From Hydractinia symbiolongicarpus (lineage: Eukaryota; Cnidaria; Hydrozoa; Anthoathecata; Hydractiniidae), in NCBI RefSeq assembly GCF_029227915.1, contig NC_079889.1:10726001-10790000 (forward strand): a stretch of DNA of 64,000 bases. Reading direction: 5' to 3'. The notes beneath the pieces are model-generated. The model had not been told where the DNA came from. It worked only from the letters and a program-made list of their open reading frames with translations, and made no database searches. A program made the translations under genes and the position numbers. This document shows positions 10,747 to 24,500 of this stretch, piece after piece (position 1 is the first letter of the stretch; each line of letters opens with the position of its first letter).

Positions 10747-13700
10747 TTTGAGGAGAATTTTTGCAACATTTTTTATTTTAACCAATCAAATTCGTTTAAA
10801 AACAAATCAAAACAAAAGTTTTTCAATCACAACAAATTAGACAAGACTAGACAAGACTTCCACATGGCGGAAGATCAAGCGAAGCAAAAACTTTCGGAAG
10901 AAGAAAAAATGAACTTATTAAATCTTATACCGAAAACGAATCGTTGTAACCATGGCTTTGTCCAAATGGATCGTTTGGTGTGTTTTTTTCTTTGTTTCTT
11001 CTTCATCAAGAAGAAGTGCAATAGAAGCGATTATTATACTTCGATCAACTGCGACGGCCATCATTAATCACTGTCACACATGTTTTGGTTTCATTTTCAT
11101 AAATTTTGTTTCATGTGCTGGAACTCATGCGACACGGAAACAACTTTGCATGCGATTGCAACAAAATTTTGTTAAAAATTAAAATCCCAATCTGTCTTTA
11201 AAAGCCAAAACCGAAAAAGCTTACTACTGAAAAATTTATCTACTGCAATTAGCATAAGAATTGTTAAGAATTTTTTGTTGTTGCTAAACTGTTGGCTACT
11301 TTCATTTTCTAGTCAGATGTAGCTAAAGAACTAGCTAGATAATCACAACCCCAAATACAAATAAATAGTAATATACCAAACATAATAACGATAACTTTAA
11401 AAAATTAGAAATAAATAAGGCTAGCCAACTCGCTTTGAATACTCCCTTATAATTTACGTTTGCAACCAAAATCCTATAACTGGTTTGTTTAAGATTTACA
11501 GAAGTCTAGACAACGTCAACATGTGAAAACTTACAGTAAATAAATATTCCTATAAATACAAAGTATTCAAAAGAGAAAAAGGTCAAAAGAAGACCAACAA
11601 ATCTGACACTATCACATCCCAGCATATTTCCGTTTTGTTCGGGTTATGCCGTCATTCCGAATTTAAGCTGCGTGCAACCAAAAAACACGACCGTAAAAAC
11701 CAGCGCGCAACCTTTTAAAACACATAGAATACTGCTATTATTAAAAAGACTAGCCGGGAAGGTGTTAAACACAACGTTTATCGCTTAATAAAGCATTTAA
11801 TCAAGCCGTAAACTGTGGCATCCATCTGGGTGGAGGCTTTGTACAAGTATACAGTATGTCACAAATCGAGAAAAGCGCACATAACAGCTTTAATATGTTT
11901 CCAAAAATATAACTTTTTCGCAACTTTACCTGAAATGAAAACACAGTTGACAAACCGTTGTTATTTCGTCATAGCAGAAACAATGGGTCAATATTATTTT
12001 ACGAAATAAGTTTCCGTGAAAATTAAGAAAATTAATTGTGACACCCGGCTTAGTGGTAAGTACAGGTAAACTGTGTCGTACATGTATATATAGGCATATT
12101 ACCCTTTTGAAAAAAACTTTATGGCAACAGAAACAGTCGGTTTTTACCACCGGGCTAAGCATTTAGTACAGGTAAACTGTGTCTAACATGCATATATACG
12201 TGTAACACCCTTTTCCCAAAAAACCTTTTACAGCATGTGGTTACCCCGTCCAGCTAAAGCAATCGCTCAACCATTTTATTTTGCAGAAAAAGTTTTTAGG
12301 AGAATAATAATAGGTGTAGCTACCTAAGTGGATTTAGCATAAGAATTATTGCTTAAGAATATTGCTGTAGCCAAATTTTATTTGGCTACTTTCACTGTTT
12401 AGGAAGAGGTAGCCAAAGAGCTAGCTGGATTGTCACGATATCGACATAAAAATAAGTATTATGGCTAGGATAAAAGCTCTTATATTATACTGAATAACAC
12501 CCTTAAAAATGGGAATAATTAAGGCTAGCTAACTGGTGTTAGGATGTCCCCTTAAAGTCTACGTTCATAGCCAAAATATTAAAATTAGTGGTTTAAGATA
12601 TGTATGTGGCTAAAAAATACCTTAACATGTGAAAACATACAGAAAACAAATATTACAAAATAAAAAGGCTTTCCAAGATAAAAAGGTCAAACAGAAACCT
12701 ACAAATCTCGTAAACACATGACTTCCAAAATGAAAATGGCCTTTTTGGCTCTGTTTTACCATTCCTTCGTCGTGGCCCTAAAAATCTCGGATTTGCATTC
12801 AAAAAAAATTGGGCGCTGCAATTGGCTGCTACAAGCGGGCGATCAAAACAAAGTCGCTAAAAATATATATCATTTGTCATTTTGTGCAGAGATAAAAAAA
12901 ATTCGTGTTTCCGTAACAGGACGTGTCTGTCGCGGACACACAGGCGGGATATTAGGAGACGGTATAAGAAACCGGTAACTCATAATTTACAATTATCATA
13001 ATTGGTGCGTATGAGTAAGGATTCCTTTATGGGACCGATATAATAAAAATTCCTAAGTGAGCAGGTTTTAATATCAAACGGAACCGATGTGATTATAATT
13101 TTTTACAACCGAGGTGATACGTGTTGTACATTTTTTTGTTGTCATCAATATTGTTATCAAAGTTGTTGAAGAAACACTACATTTTCTATTCTGTAGCCAT
13201 TTTATGCACCTGCTTCAAATTGTTTTCATAAGTTAGAGTTACCTTAATCGCTATAGGGAAAAAACTGTTATATATTTGCATGTTTAATGTTTTTATTGTA
13301 GCAGATATTTAATATCAAAGTCCATATTCCAATCAGATATATTGGGAGAATCGTTATCTTTATCGTTGACGTGGCAATTCTTAGGACTTGCATAAGAACT
13401 GACCAATTCTGCAGTTGCACATTGTAAGCGAAAGAAAAATAATTTCTGCTAATAAACAATGTGCGGGCGGGGTTAAAAATCAGTTGTGCAAGCACAATGA
13501 TTTGATATCTCAAATTCTGCTAAAAACATGGTTTTAAATGCCGAATGGTGAGTACTGACAATTATTAATAGTACTTGTGTTACCTTAATTGTTTTGTGAC
13601 GGCATTAAGTAGAACCTGGGATCCAGAGACTCTAGAGGGCGATCTGGTACGCAGATCAAATTGTTAATTTAAAATATTACGAAGACCAGAATGCTGAAAA

Positions 13701-14543
13701 CTTTGCATTGTGCAATGTCTGGGTTATTTTGGAATATATTAATTACAAATAGTGACAAGAAATTTGAATGTAAAACTTCAAAGTTTTTCAACATTTATTA
13801 AACAGCGAATAAAGTTAGATGACAATCCAAATCGAAAAACATATATTTCACCGTTAAAATAGTTTACAAATAAAATGTTACCAAAAATAAAAAATGCAGA
13901 AAAATAATAGTGTTTCTTTAAAACGTTTTCAAACAGAAAGCTTTAGCGCACACGACTTCATTAAAAAATTTAGAAGTTTAAAAATTTTTTTTTATTAAAT
14001 CCCTTGAAATAATTTAGGAACATTATAAATATGCAGTCACTTTTATCCACCAAAGTTTTTCTGAAAGGTCATTTATAATACGGCTGCTCTCCTATAGGAA
14101 GCCCTCAAATATTCCATCTTACTGAAGTATAATCTATCATTTATTTCAGTATATTAACAAAAACACTATATACAATAAAACGTAAGAAACTATATCTATC
14201 AATAAATTAAATATTATAAAAATATCGAAGTCATCTAATCTGGGAAAATATGACGAACTTTTGAGACATTCTAAAAAGTATCCTTTTTTAACTGTCTGAT
14301 GTAAATGTACAAAAAATGTTTCATTTCGAATGGTGACACAATTCGAGCAAAAATTGATTCTTAACGCGTTCCAAATGATATACCTTGAAGTAACGTGGAA
14401 TATTTGATCATTGTCTTCTAAAAAGAAAATAATGAAATAAAATATTAAAACCTTAATAGAGAAAAAATAAACCAAAAAAATAGAATTATATTAAATCCGT
14501 GGCCATCCTTACCTCACAAAAAAATTTGTTGATTGTGTTGAAA
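10747..14543. other. Intergenic, repeat-derived; no gene recognised
   Basis: The stretch between PINX1 and the converging minus-strand gene. A short plus-strand ORF from 10864 (MAEDQAKQKLSEEEK...) sits between two MITE-like arms and has no recognisable domain. From 11270 to 12955 it is a Helitron-like repeat pair (separate entry). Part of 13600-13760 resembles 17480-17640 (TTTGTGCAATGT-type block), so it is also repetitive. From 13760 to 14543 I see only AT-rich sequence, presumably containing the 3' UTR of the minus-strand gene. Confidence 0.5.
11270..12955 (-). mobile_element. Two tandem Helitron-like repeats
   Basis: A roughly 480-base segment beginning GGCTACTTTCATTTT...AGCTAAAGAACTAGCTAG occurs here twice (11290-11750 and 12380-12955) and again at 46200-46727. 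The second copy is preceded by about 600 bases that also match 45270-46200 (GTACAGGTAAACTGTGTCG, CATTTTATTTTGCAGAAAAA). The junction near 11740-11760 reads, on the minus strand, ...CCCGGCTAG followed by TCTTTTTAATAATAG. That is the 3' CTAG end of one element against the 5' TC end of the next, as in Helitron tandems. No Rep/helicase ORF is seen. Confidence 0.5.
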
Positions 14544-15594
14544 TCAATCTTCCGATTTTTTCTTTGACCTAAAAAATAACATTGGTAAGGTATAACTTGT
14601 TATATGTTTTCATTACGGTTCTCCAATCATTCTCTCAAAATTATATTTCATTGTAAACTGAATGTTAAGTTTTATTTTCACAATTACACTAGCTAGACTG
14701 GGTACGTTTCGATTGGCTTTCTAAAAGTAGTCCTAACTTTGTTTTCATGGGCACAAGCCTAACAACGAAGTTGCGATTGTTTATCACCATTAATTATTTT
14801 ACTTTATCTTAAAGAAACAATTCAAATAAACAAAAACAATATTTAAAACACATGATAGTCTGAGTACGAGGTTGCAATTGCTTTTACTATTGAAATTAAA
14901 TTATTTCTTTATTTTATATTTTATAATTATGTTTCATATCTCTGCCATGTTATTTCCAAAGGTAAAAAGTTAAAATTGAAAGAATAAACAAAACAATTTT
15001 TAAAATACACGATAGACCGAGTACGAGGTTTTACTATTTAGTTACCTTTCGTAGTTTCCCATATATTACTCTCAAAAGAATTTATTTATTCATAAATATT
15101 AAAAACTTACATTTCGTAATCTTTAATCATCCTTCTTATTTTGTCACGATTTTGTGCATTCTTCTCTTTTCCAGCCATGTCGTATGCAGTTCTTCCCCAT
15201 CTATCTTTAACCGCCACAACAATATTATTTTGACGTAACAAAACATCAACGCATGAGATGTTACCACAACATGCAGCATAATATAATGGAGTCCAGTTGT
15301 TAACATCTCCACGGTTGATGTTTGTTACATCATGACGACATAACGTGTCTAATATTGTGTGACGATTAAACTCTGCTGCGAAATGATAAGCGTTTGATTT
15401 GTATTTATTCATTGCCCAAACATCACATCCATATTCGATGAAGTCTTTCACCATTAAAGAATTGTCGGTGTTACGTGCTGCCCAGATCAATGGTGTATTA
15501 TCATCTACATCCCTCATATTATGGAGAGATGGTCCGACTGAGAGAAGTTTTTTTAATTTAACGGTATTTTCGTTTTCGATAATTTTGAAGAGAT
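14544..15594 (-). CDS. Ankyrin-repeat exon and terminal exon
   Basis: Exon 15594-15111 encodes about 160 residues of four to five ankyrin repeats. Recognisable cores include DDNTPLIWAARN, KSNAYHFAAEFN, NNWTPLYYAACCGNISCVDVLL and DRWGRTAYDMA. It ends GAA AT|gtaagt. The last exon (14568-14544) adds MSKKKSED and TGA. Ankyrin repeats bind partner proteins, and here they would be the C-terminal recognition or anchoring part. Part of this exon, with its upstream intron, is duplicated at 47345-47760. Confidence 0.75.
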
Positions 15595-18500
15595 CTAAAA
15601 GTAAAAAATACATAAAAGTGTATTTGGTAATTCATAACACGTTACATGATAATTGAATATACATGTAAAAATTATAGCGATAATATATGTTTTAAAAACT
15701 TAAGCATATTTAGATGAAATTGTTTATTGTCGAAAATTAAAATATTTTGCAAGATTAAAAAGTTAAAAAAAGGATGTTAACATATTGAATACTTAGAATT
15801 AAAATACAATACACTATTCCACCGAAAAGTAATGCGCGCGCATATATGTGGGAACCCGCTGTTGATGATGAAGTGATGTTCATTTTACTCAAACAACAGT
15901 ATTTCTACTTGTGTATATAGTCTTCGCCTCTGTATCGCTTCTTTTGCCGGCATTTTAAACGTCTTTCGTTTGTTGTTTTTGTCCTTAAACTGGATCCCCT
16001 TAACTTTATGCGCATTTTTTGGAACGTTAAATTTAATCACACCATTTATCGGGAAGCAACGTAATTATCAACTTATCGTTGAGATAAGCACGTGTTTACT
16101 TAACAACAAAAGATGGAGGATGAACACAACATATCCTTAAAAGATTTTAAGATAATGAACTTCGAGGCAGAGTTTTTTATCACGCAAAAAGCCGATGGGG
16201 ACTTAGCACGTATTTTTCTGGGAACATATCGAATTATCTTGTTGAAATCAACAGTCCTAGCGAGCTGCTACATAGACTTGACTGTCACTACAAGGAATAG
16301 AAAAGTTATTTGTTACTTTGACTGTGATTTTGTGAGAGAAAGTTTTTGGCATGGAATTTCAGACAAAAGTTTTTTATGTTTTTTTGAAGGGAGATGTTAC
16401 ACCATCACAACCAGAAGAAAAAAGTCGAACAGTTTTGCAGTCCTTCATTATTATTTCATCAATTATTTGTACAAGTCTGATAGTAATTTTCTGTGAAAAA
16501 ATGTTGAACCACTTCGTGTCTCGTACAACTTGCTCAACCAAGACGCTTAAATTCGCAACTTATTTGTTATTTTCAATTCACCGCGTAACATTTCATACGC
16601 ATTACCAGCTGAATATTGAGAGCTGAACATTCTTGAGAAATATTAAATCCTTAAGAGCTAGCTGGTTTTGTGAAAGTTTGAAAACCCTTGGCCCATTCTT
16701 TAAACCACACAGAGCTCTCCTTACCACGCCAAGACAAACAAGATGCATGTAATAAAACACATTCAAGTCCATGTATGAAAAGAATACTTTTTTATGCTGA
16801 TGACCCTTGTAGTTAAATGCAATAAAATAATAATCATTCGTTAGTAGAGAGGTGATATCTTGAAATGTCATTGTTTTGTTAATATCATAATATGTGTGAC
16901 CTTAGATTGATTTTAAATATTTCCTGGCTGGTGCATAGCAAGTGAAACATTTGATTTCAAATTGTTTCATATATGTCCCCATTTTTAAAATGCCAGCAAA
17001 TAATCTAAAACAACGTATTTTTCCATTCTGCCTAAGTTCATTTCTCCACGGGATTTATCGAATAGTCTATATAATAATACGCCAGTTCCGTGTCTCTGTA
17101 ACAGGAAAAGTGGATCTGAAAAATGCATGTCTCAAATGTTAAATTTTCTGATGTTACGGTGCGACGTCAGTACACTACTTTACGTCGATATACGGGTTGA
17201 TGACGTCATCAAAAAACCTTTAAACCCTAATATCTTTGCAACCGTTTCTCAAAGATACACGATCCCATACATTTTCTTGATCAGCATTTCGAAAAGCACC
17301 ATACCTCTATAAGTTGACCTGGTCCCAGTATAAACACCACTATACCACCAAAATCCTTGTTGGTTGTTCTTCAAATCCTGCCGTTTCGTTTTCGTCAAAA
17401 ACTTATCCATGGAAAAATTTTAGACAAACTCATTGCTTCTGAATCTAACCTTTTGAATACTATATCAACTAACACCCGTGATCCATAGACCCTAAAGGAT
17501 TTAGTCCCAGCAGTGAAGAATATTTGTGATTTAAGAAATTACAAGGACCAGATGAGAGGAATGTTTCACGCAACTTGTTTTGTGCAATGTTCTGTTTATT
17601 TCTAAAAAAGTTTGATTTGTATATCACGTTTTGCTAATTTAATTTTTCAAAGACCATAAACCTTCGTGAAAATGACCAAAACACGAAAAAACGACAAAGG
17701 TTCGGTTCACGAAAACTTTTGCCTGCGAAAGTTTCTGCAGTTAAGATCTTACTGCCAATATCCCAGTTGCGACGTTCCTTTCCGCGTAAATTGTAATATA
17801 AAACATGTATTACGAAGGAATGGAATGTTAACGAAAAATATTCGCAATCTTACATATCGCATTTTCTTAATCCCAACTCTTTCTAAGGAGCGACACTTTT
17901 CACATAATTTATTTTCATCTATATAATAATACGTTTGTGTGAGTAACCATGTAAGTCCACGACACGCAAAGTACGGGTCACTTTTTTATGACGTGGCGTT
18001 ACGCTAAAATTTACCAAGTTAAAAAAAACGCAAATCAGGAGGTTATCATTTAACTCTTTTTTTTATTAGTTTAAAAATAAAGCTCTTTTATTAGTTTATT
18101 AATACTATTCTTTTATTTTAAAACGTTTTGATTTGTTTTGCTAATTTTGGGGACAACCTATATGTAACGTACATCTTTCTATAGCGGATACTTTTTTGAG
18201 GTCCCGATGGTGTTCGCTATAGAGAGGTTTCACTGTAACAACAAAACGTTTTGACAAAAAAAAAAAATGAATTTTATGGTTAATTTCGCTCACTATTTTG
18301 TTGTTTTTTTATTCTGTATCTATAGTGTAATTTTCTACGCCACTAAATACTAATCTACTTATTATTCTAATCAATGCGTTCTACAACTCTGCCACTTCCG
18401 CAAGATTGAACCAAACTATTTGGCGAGCATTTTTTCTTATTATTTTTTTCTTCTTTTTCACAACTTCTCCTCCCGAGAGAATCCTAATTATACCTAACCC

Positions 18501-21500
18501 AAGACTACAAGGATTTATTGACGCAAAACTACGGAAAACGCAATAAAACCTTACCTTTCACAGCATGTAATGAATTCTTGTCATAACTATAATGTGTTAA
18601 AAAGAATTCTTATTTCAGAAGTATACTATAATCATCATTAAAAATTGTTCAAAAGTTATTACTTACTGAAAATATTTGACTATTTTATCATCTGAATGAT
18701 TCAAATTACTAACAGCAGTCACGGAAAATTTATAGTTGCAGCGCAGTTTCAAGTTCTTTACTGTTCGGTGTGATTGACGAGTTCGACATACTTCATACCA
18801 GTCACTGTTATTGTCAATTTCTTTTGCACGTACAATATAAGTAAAGCCTTCAGCTCTCCAAGCCAAAGAACATTCTCTTTCGTTCTTGTATAAACATTTC
18901 AAATTTTTAACTGATTCTGTACTTTGAAGCCTATAAAGGAGTGAGAAAACTGCAGTTATAATTATTGCTTAAACCGATTTTACCTGCACTACGTCTGTAA
19001 CTAAAAAAAATATGCCACCTTCATTTTGTACTTATTAACTACGAAGATCGACAACTTTTAGAATGTTTTTGTGGACAAAACTGTAAATAGTGTAGCGCTA
19101 AATCTTGTTATGACTATAGGAGCAAACCTCTCATTTAATACTACATTATTGGAGTGTTGGTGGTATCAATATCTCCATAAAAACATTAATTGGTGAAACA
19201 GGTGAAAATATTTGTTAAAATATGTTAAAAAAAAAATTCAGCACAAATCACCTTCTATTTGTTATTTTGATCAAGGCCCCGGAAAATAGAAGAAATACGG
19301 GCGTCGATTTAAAACAAGAATTTATTTTCAAACATATGTTCTGTTATAGTTGCTACATTAATCTGGAAGCAGCATATCGTTATTCTTTTAAAATATCTAT
19401 TTAAAGTGCTAAATTTCAACTACAGTATTTTTTCATACTAAGGAGATTGTCTGCAACTACCACACTACCAGAAAGGCGGAGCCTCGTTTTATATCTTTTC
19501 TTATCATCTGAACCTATTCTACGCCATATTCCTGTTTGAAGTTCTTGATAGTAGGTTTTAATAGAAACACAAAGTCACATAACTTTGTTTTGCGATAGAA
19601 TTAATTCTTTGGAAATGTTTGTAATTACAAAAAGTTAAACCTGGGAAATGAAAAATTGAACCGTAAAAAAATCAGTGAGTGTTAATAAACGAAATGTGAG
19701 AACGAAGTAAAATACTTACAGTTTAAATGCAGTTAGATCAACGCCTTTATCACTCATTGATTCAACAACTGTAACCTCACTTTCTTTTAGGTAATGTATA
19801 TATTCTCTGTATTTCTTGGAACAAATATTTATTTGGCAACAATCGGATGTTAGGTTGGTATCATTATCCATGGAAACACTGCTCCATTTTTCAAATTGAA
19901 GAAGGTTTTTTTTCCTAATATTATCAAATATCTGAGCAAAGCATTCTTCTCCTGACCACCATCTCTGAAGCCAATACGGTAACCATCTCTCACAAAATGT
20001 AGCGGCCTTACCAGCATGGATTCCAAGAATAATTAACTCCGAGTGACTTCTGGTCATACATTCAAGCGCTAGATGCTTAAGTTTACGAGCAGCTGGATCA
20101 ATACACATTACAACTTGATCAGCTTCCTTACCACGACAGCCAACGTAATTTGTCAAAGTGCATTGACTCTCGAAAGGAAAAGCGACATGCACTCCATCCT
20201 TATCTTTTGGTTGCCAGTCTGAATATTCGGTAAATTCGATAAAATTAACGTTAAGAAGTAACAGGACATTTTTCAACACAAGATAATGAAAATATTCGTT
20301 GCAGAGAACAAGCCGTCTAGTGGTAACCGAAGAGAATGAATTTTCAAGTATGATAGCTAGCTGTGAAATTAAATCATGCAACAACTGTTGTTCTAGTTTT
20401 ATGCGTGACTGCTTTTGATTTAAAAATGTCACATATCTTGGAATGATCCCTGTTATGTTGTGACCAATACACCTGGTTTCAGGATAGTCATATTGAGTTA
20501 CTGTCTTCTTAGACTTATCCAGTGGCATTTTGGATAGGCTCGCCGCATAAACGTCTAAATCAATTGGTGTTTCGATTGACGATTTATTATCTGCACCAGC
20601 ACCAGGTTTTATTGATGTTCTTTCAGAGTCTTTAACCGTGATTTCAGTTTCATCAAATAAACTTTCAGGTGTGTTTAGTTCACTTGATTCTTTGGTCTTC
20701 TTTTTTTCTTCATTCCTCGATGGATTTGTTTTAATTGGATCAGTTTCTGGTGTTTTTGCTTTTATTACGTTTGGCTGTTTTGGTTGATATATTATAGTAC
20801 GTTCTTCACATAACATATCTTCAATCGCTTTGTTCAGTTTAAAAATATTTTCTGTCGTTCTCATACATTTAGTTAGCTTAAAAATCTTGATATCTGTTTT
20901 GTCATATCGATAGTTTTCGTGAGGCTCTTCATTTCCTTTGTAGACCAAAGTGCGTCTTTTACTTAGTGAATGGGGTAATATGGTGATGAAAGAATCTGTC
21001 AATTCCTTTCTCGTCAGTGTTTCTCTCAAATCTTTCGCTGCAGTAAGGTTAAGCTGCTCACCATTAAATTCATCAACAATTAGATGAATTAATGTTTCTT
21101 CATACGTTCGCAGTAACTCAGTAATGAGAAGTGCTAACGAAGGTACACTTGTAATATTTAAATGTGCACATATTTCAATAATGCTATATACATGAATTTT
21201 TACTAAATCATTTGTTGAAATGGTTTGAACAAATGTTTGAACGTCATTAACAAACATACTGTTTATTTCCCAACAGATGTATAATATTACAGTGGCTTTG
21301 TCGGCAAATTCAACAAGATCTTTAATTTGATAAAGTGCTATTAGTGATTTCCCAGATCCGAAATTACCAAATATTATTTTCTTCTTTTCATCACTGTATA
21401 ATATTTGCAGCTGTTCAGTATTCAGCATCAGTGATTGAATTTGTTTGACTGGATTAGCGTTTATTGCTGGTACGTGACTTCTAATCGTTTTTCTTGTTGC

Positions 21501-24500
21501 AAGAAAACCAAATATGTTGCTTAATACTTTCATAAATGTTGAATTGCTTCTATCGGTATTTTTGACGTCTTGAAGTAGTCTTAGTAAGATTTTGGTAAAG
21601 TAGTCTTTTAGTTGTTTTACATTTGATACATCACATTTGTGCAGGATATGACATTCTCCACATGGTAAAGAATTTTTACCATCGTCCATATTTGGTGCTG
21701 CAATAATGTTAACAAAATAGTTCTTCTGATCTCGTAGCAAGCCTTTGTTTAGAAGAAGCAAGGATTTGATATCATCTTCGCCAGCCATTATTTCGTCTTC
21801 CAGATCACATAAACTTTCAGATTCTGTATATCTGATGTTAAAGAAAATTACAGGGTTAGGATAAATAACTAGTATTCTTTTTTGATAATTTCTAAGATTT
21901 GACATTCTATCTTTCTTTAAAAATTCTAGATGATCATCAGTATTATAATTTGTGATGACACCAACTTTTTCTTTCTCCATTAAAGCGTTTTTGAGTAGGT
22001 AAGCCAACTCAGATATCTTGTTTCCCTTTCTGTATGGTGGAAATTGTATGGCTTCTATTATGTGTTTTGCATTTTTTAAAGAAAAATACACACGGAGATA
22101 TTTCCAACATAACCTATACCATTTCTCCCGTGTAACGGTTGTTCTATGCTCTCCTCCATTAGAAATGTATTCTATATTAGCACTAGGTTCCACGACATTT
22201 TGTATCTTTTCGATAAATTCTAAAATATCTGCATAACCATGCGTCACAATTTTAATAGTTTTATTGGTGTGAACATGAGGAGTCTCTATAAACAAGTAAA
22301 TGTGTGAATGTTAAATTCAGTTTGTTTTTACATTTTCAGTCGCACGAAATTATTCATTTCAAGGAAAGGACAATTTAATCAATCTACTAATTTTCAAATC
22401 TCTTAATTTAAATTTATCTTGCATGTTGACTAATGCTTGCTTCCAACATTACATGTTCAACGTTACAAGTTGATATCAAAAAGTTGTGCAGCATGTATAT
22501 TGTTAAAAACACTAGATTTCAGAAAAAACTAATGTAAATTTGCTAAAGGTTATGTCTGTTATATGTTGTTACATAAGTTACTTCCATTTTCATCCAACAG
22601 CATTAATATTCAACATTGCATTGCAACAAATGACAAAAATAAAGTAAAAACAGGTACCTTCTATTGGTATCATAATTTGTAATTTAGGATCTTCCAGTGT
22701 TGTTATTTCCAACTTGTCAATAAGAATGCCATTCATTTTGAAAATTTTTATCCTCATCTCTGTCTCAGACGATTGTTCTGTGATAAAATCTAAATTTTTG
22801 TTAAGATTCTTAATTTCTTCTTCTGAATGACGTTGAATGGTTATGTTGGGTATTGGGGAGGTTAATGTCAATATTATATTTCCCTCAAAATCTTTGTGTG
22901 TGCGAGCCCTAGAATAAATATGTAAAGGTTATAACAATAATAAAAATACTGAGGCTGAAAAAAAATACTGAAAAATATAATAACACACACAGTAAGTGAG
23001 CTTCTCTTACCAAAATTTAGATTTTCTAGTACTTTTTGAAATTGATTATTTTTTTTTTGAATTTTCTCATTGGATTCTCTAGCTCGAGCTTGTGTGACAA
23101 AGCAGCTAAAAACCCTGACGCAAGCTGGATAACCTGATCTGAAAATCTGATGTTTTTCAAAAAAATGCATATTTGACTATCGTCTAAAGCTCTGCAACCC
23201 AAAAGTAGGGACATAAAGTTGAACGTTAACATCTAATACATTGCAATGGTTTTGACACTTGCTGAGCTTTTGTATGTATCTATTAGGAGTTTAACTCAAT
23301 TAACCAATATTTTTGGATATTGCCTGGAAATCAGAAAAACCAGATTTTTGAGCAATTTTGGCCTTAAATAACTTTTATTTGGCAGTCAGAAACTTTAAAC
23401 AGAATGTAAAATTTCGCTCCAGATCATAAGTATTTGAATTTTAAGCATATAGTGGTGTATATTTTCTGCCTTTTGTTTATTTCATAAGGTACTATAAGTG
23501 TCATCATCGTCATCATTCTCGGCTTAACGTTCGTTTTCCATGCTAGCATGGGTTGGACGGGGTATATTAATGACCCTCTTCCAATCTGATCTAGACTGTG
23601 TTAGATCTAAACTCAACTTCCTCTGTATCAAGTCTGTCCTTATAACCTCCTGCCAAGTCTTTCTCGGTCTGCCTCTGGGCTTTTCCTCAGGAACTATCAA
23701 GTCTCTACACTTTCTTACCCAATTATCCTCCTTCATTTTTTCAAGTGCCCCAGCCAATTCATCTTTAATTCTACGGATACTTAGCCTGCTCCTTAGCTCA
23801 TCTGAAGTCTTTCTGCCTCTCAGACTGGCATTACACATCCACGTAACCATTCTCATATCATTCCTTTCTAAACAGTCAAGATCTTCCTGCTTTACTGCCC
23901 ATGTCTCACTACCATACAACATAACACTTCTTATACAGGCCTCATATAACCCACCTTTTACCTCAATTGACAAGACTCTGTTAGTCAACAAAGGAAAAAA
24001 CACTCTGAACTTTTTCCAAGCAGAACCTATTCGGCAAGTAACACTTCTTCCAACACCCCCTTCACTGCCCAACATATCACCTAAGTAACAGAAGTTCTCA
24101 ACTATCTCTAACGAGCCACTGTTGTACATCATTAAGACTGGAAATACGTCTTTCTCTATAAGCTCACCTTTGCAACACTTGCATGTTACTACCAACCCCT
24201 TTCCAACTACAAGGTCTCACTTGGCTGCAATGCTACTAATCATGACTTTACATTTTGCTGTGTTCACCCTTAGACCTTTCTCTTCTAGTCCTTTCTTCCA
24301 CTTCCCAAATTTTTAACTAATTCTTCCATCGACTTTGCTATGAGAACCAAATCATCTGCATACAATAACTCCCATGGACAACCTCTTCTGAACTCCATCG
24401 ACAGCGCTTCTAAGACTAGAACAAACAACAAAGGAAAAAGTACAGAACCCTGATGTACACCAGCATTTACACTAAATTCATCACGAAATGAATCGTTAAT

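Noticed and set aside
10864-11067. Small ORF MAEDQAKQKLSEEEK... as a host gene
   Set aside because: The first 35 codons look protein-like, but there is no domain, the end is low-complexity, and it sits between MITE arms. No partner exon was found.
13529-13551. Candidate first exon, ATGGTTTTAAATGCCGAATG|GTGAGT
   Set aside because: Good ATG and donor, but no downstream plus-strand exon could be linked and the flank is repetitive.
16113-16496. 127-codon plus-strand ORF
   Set aside because: No recognisable motif, lies in an intron of a minus-strand gene, and its sequence has no codon-level signs of constraint.
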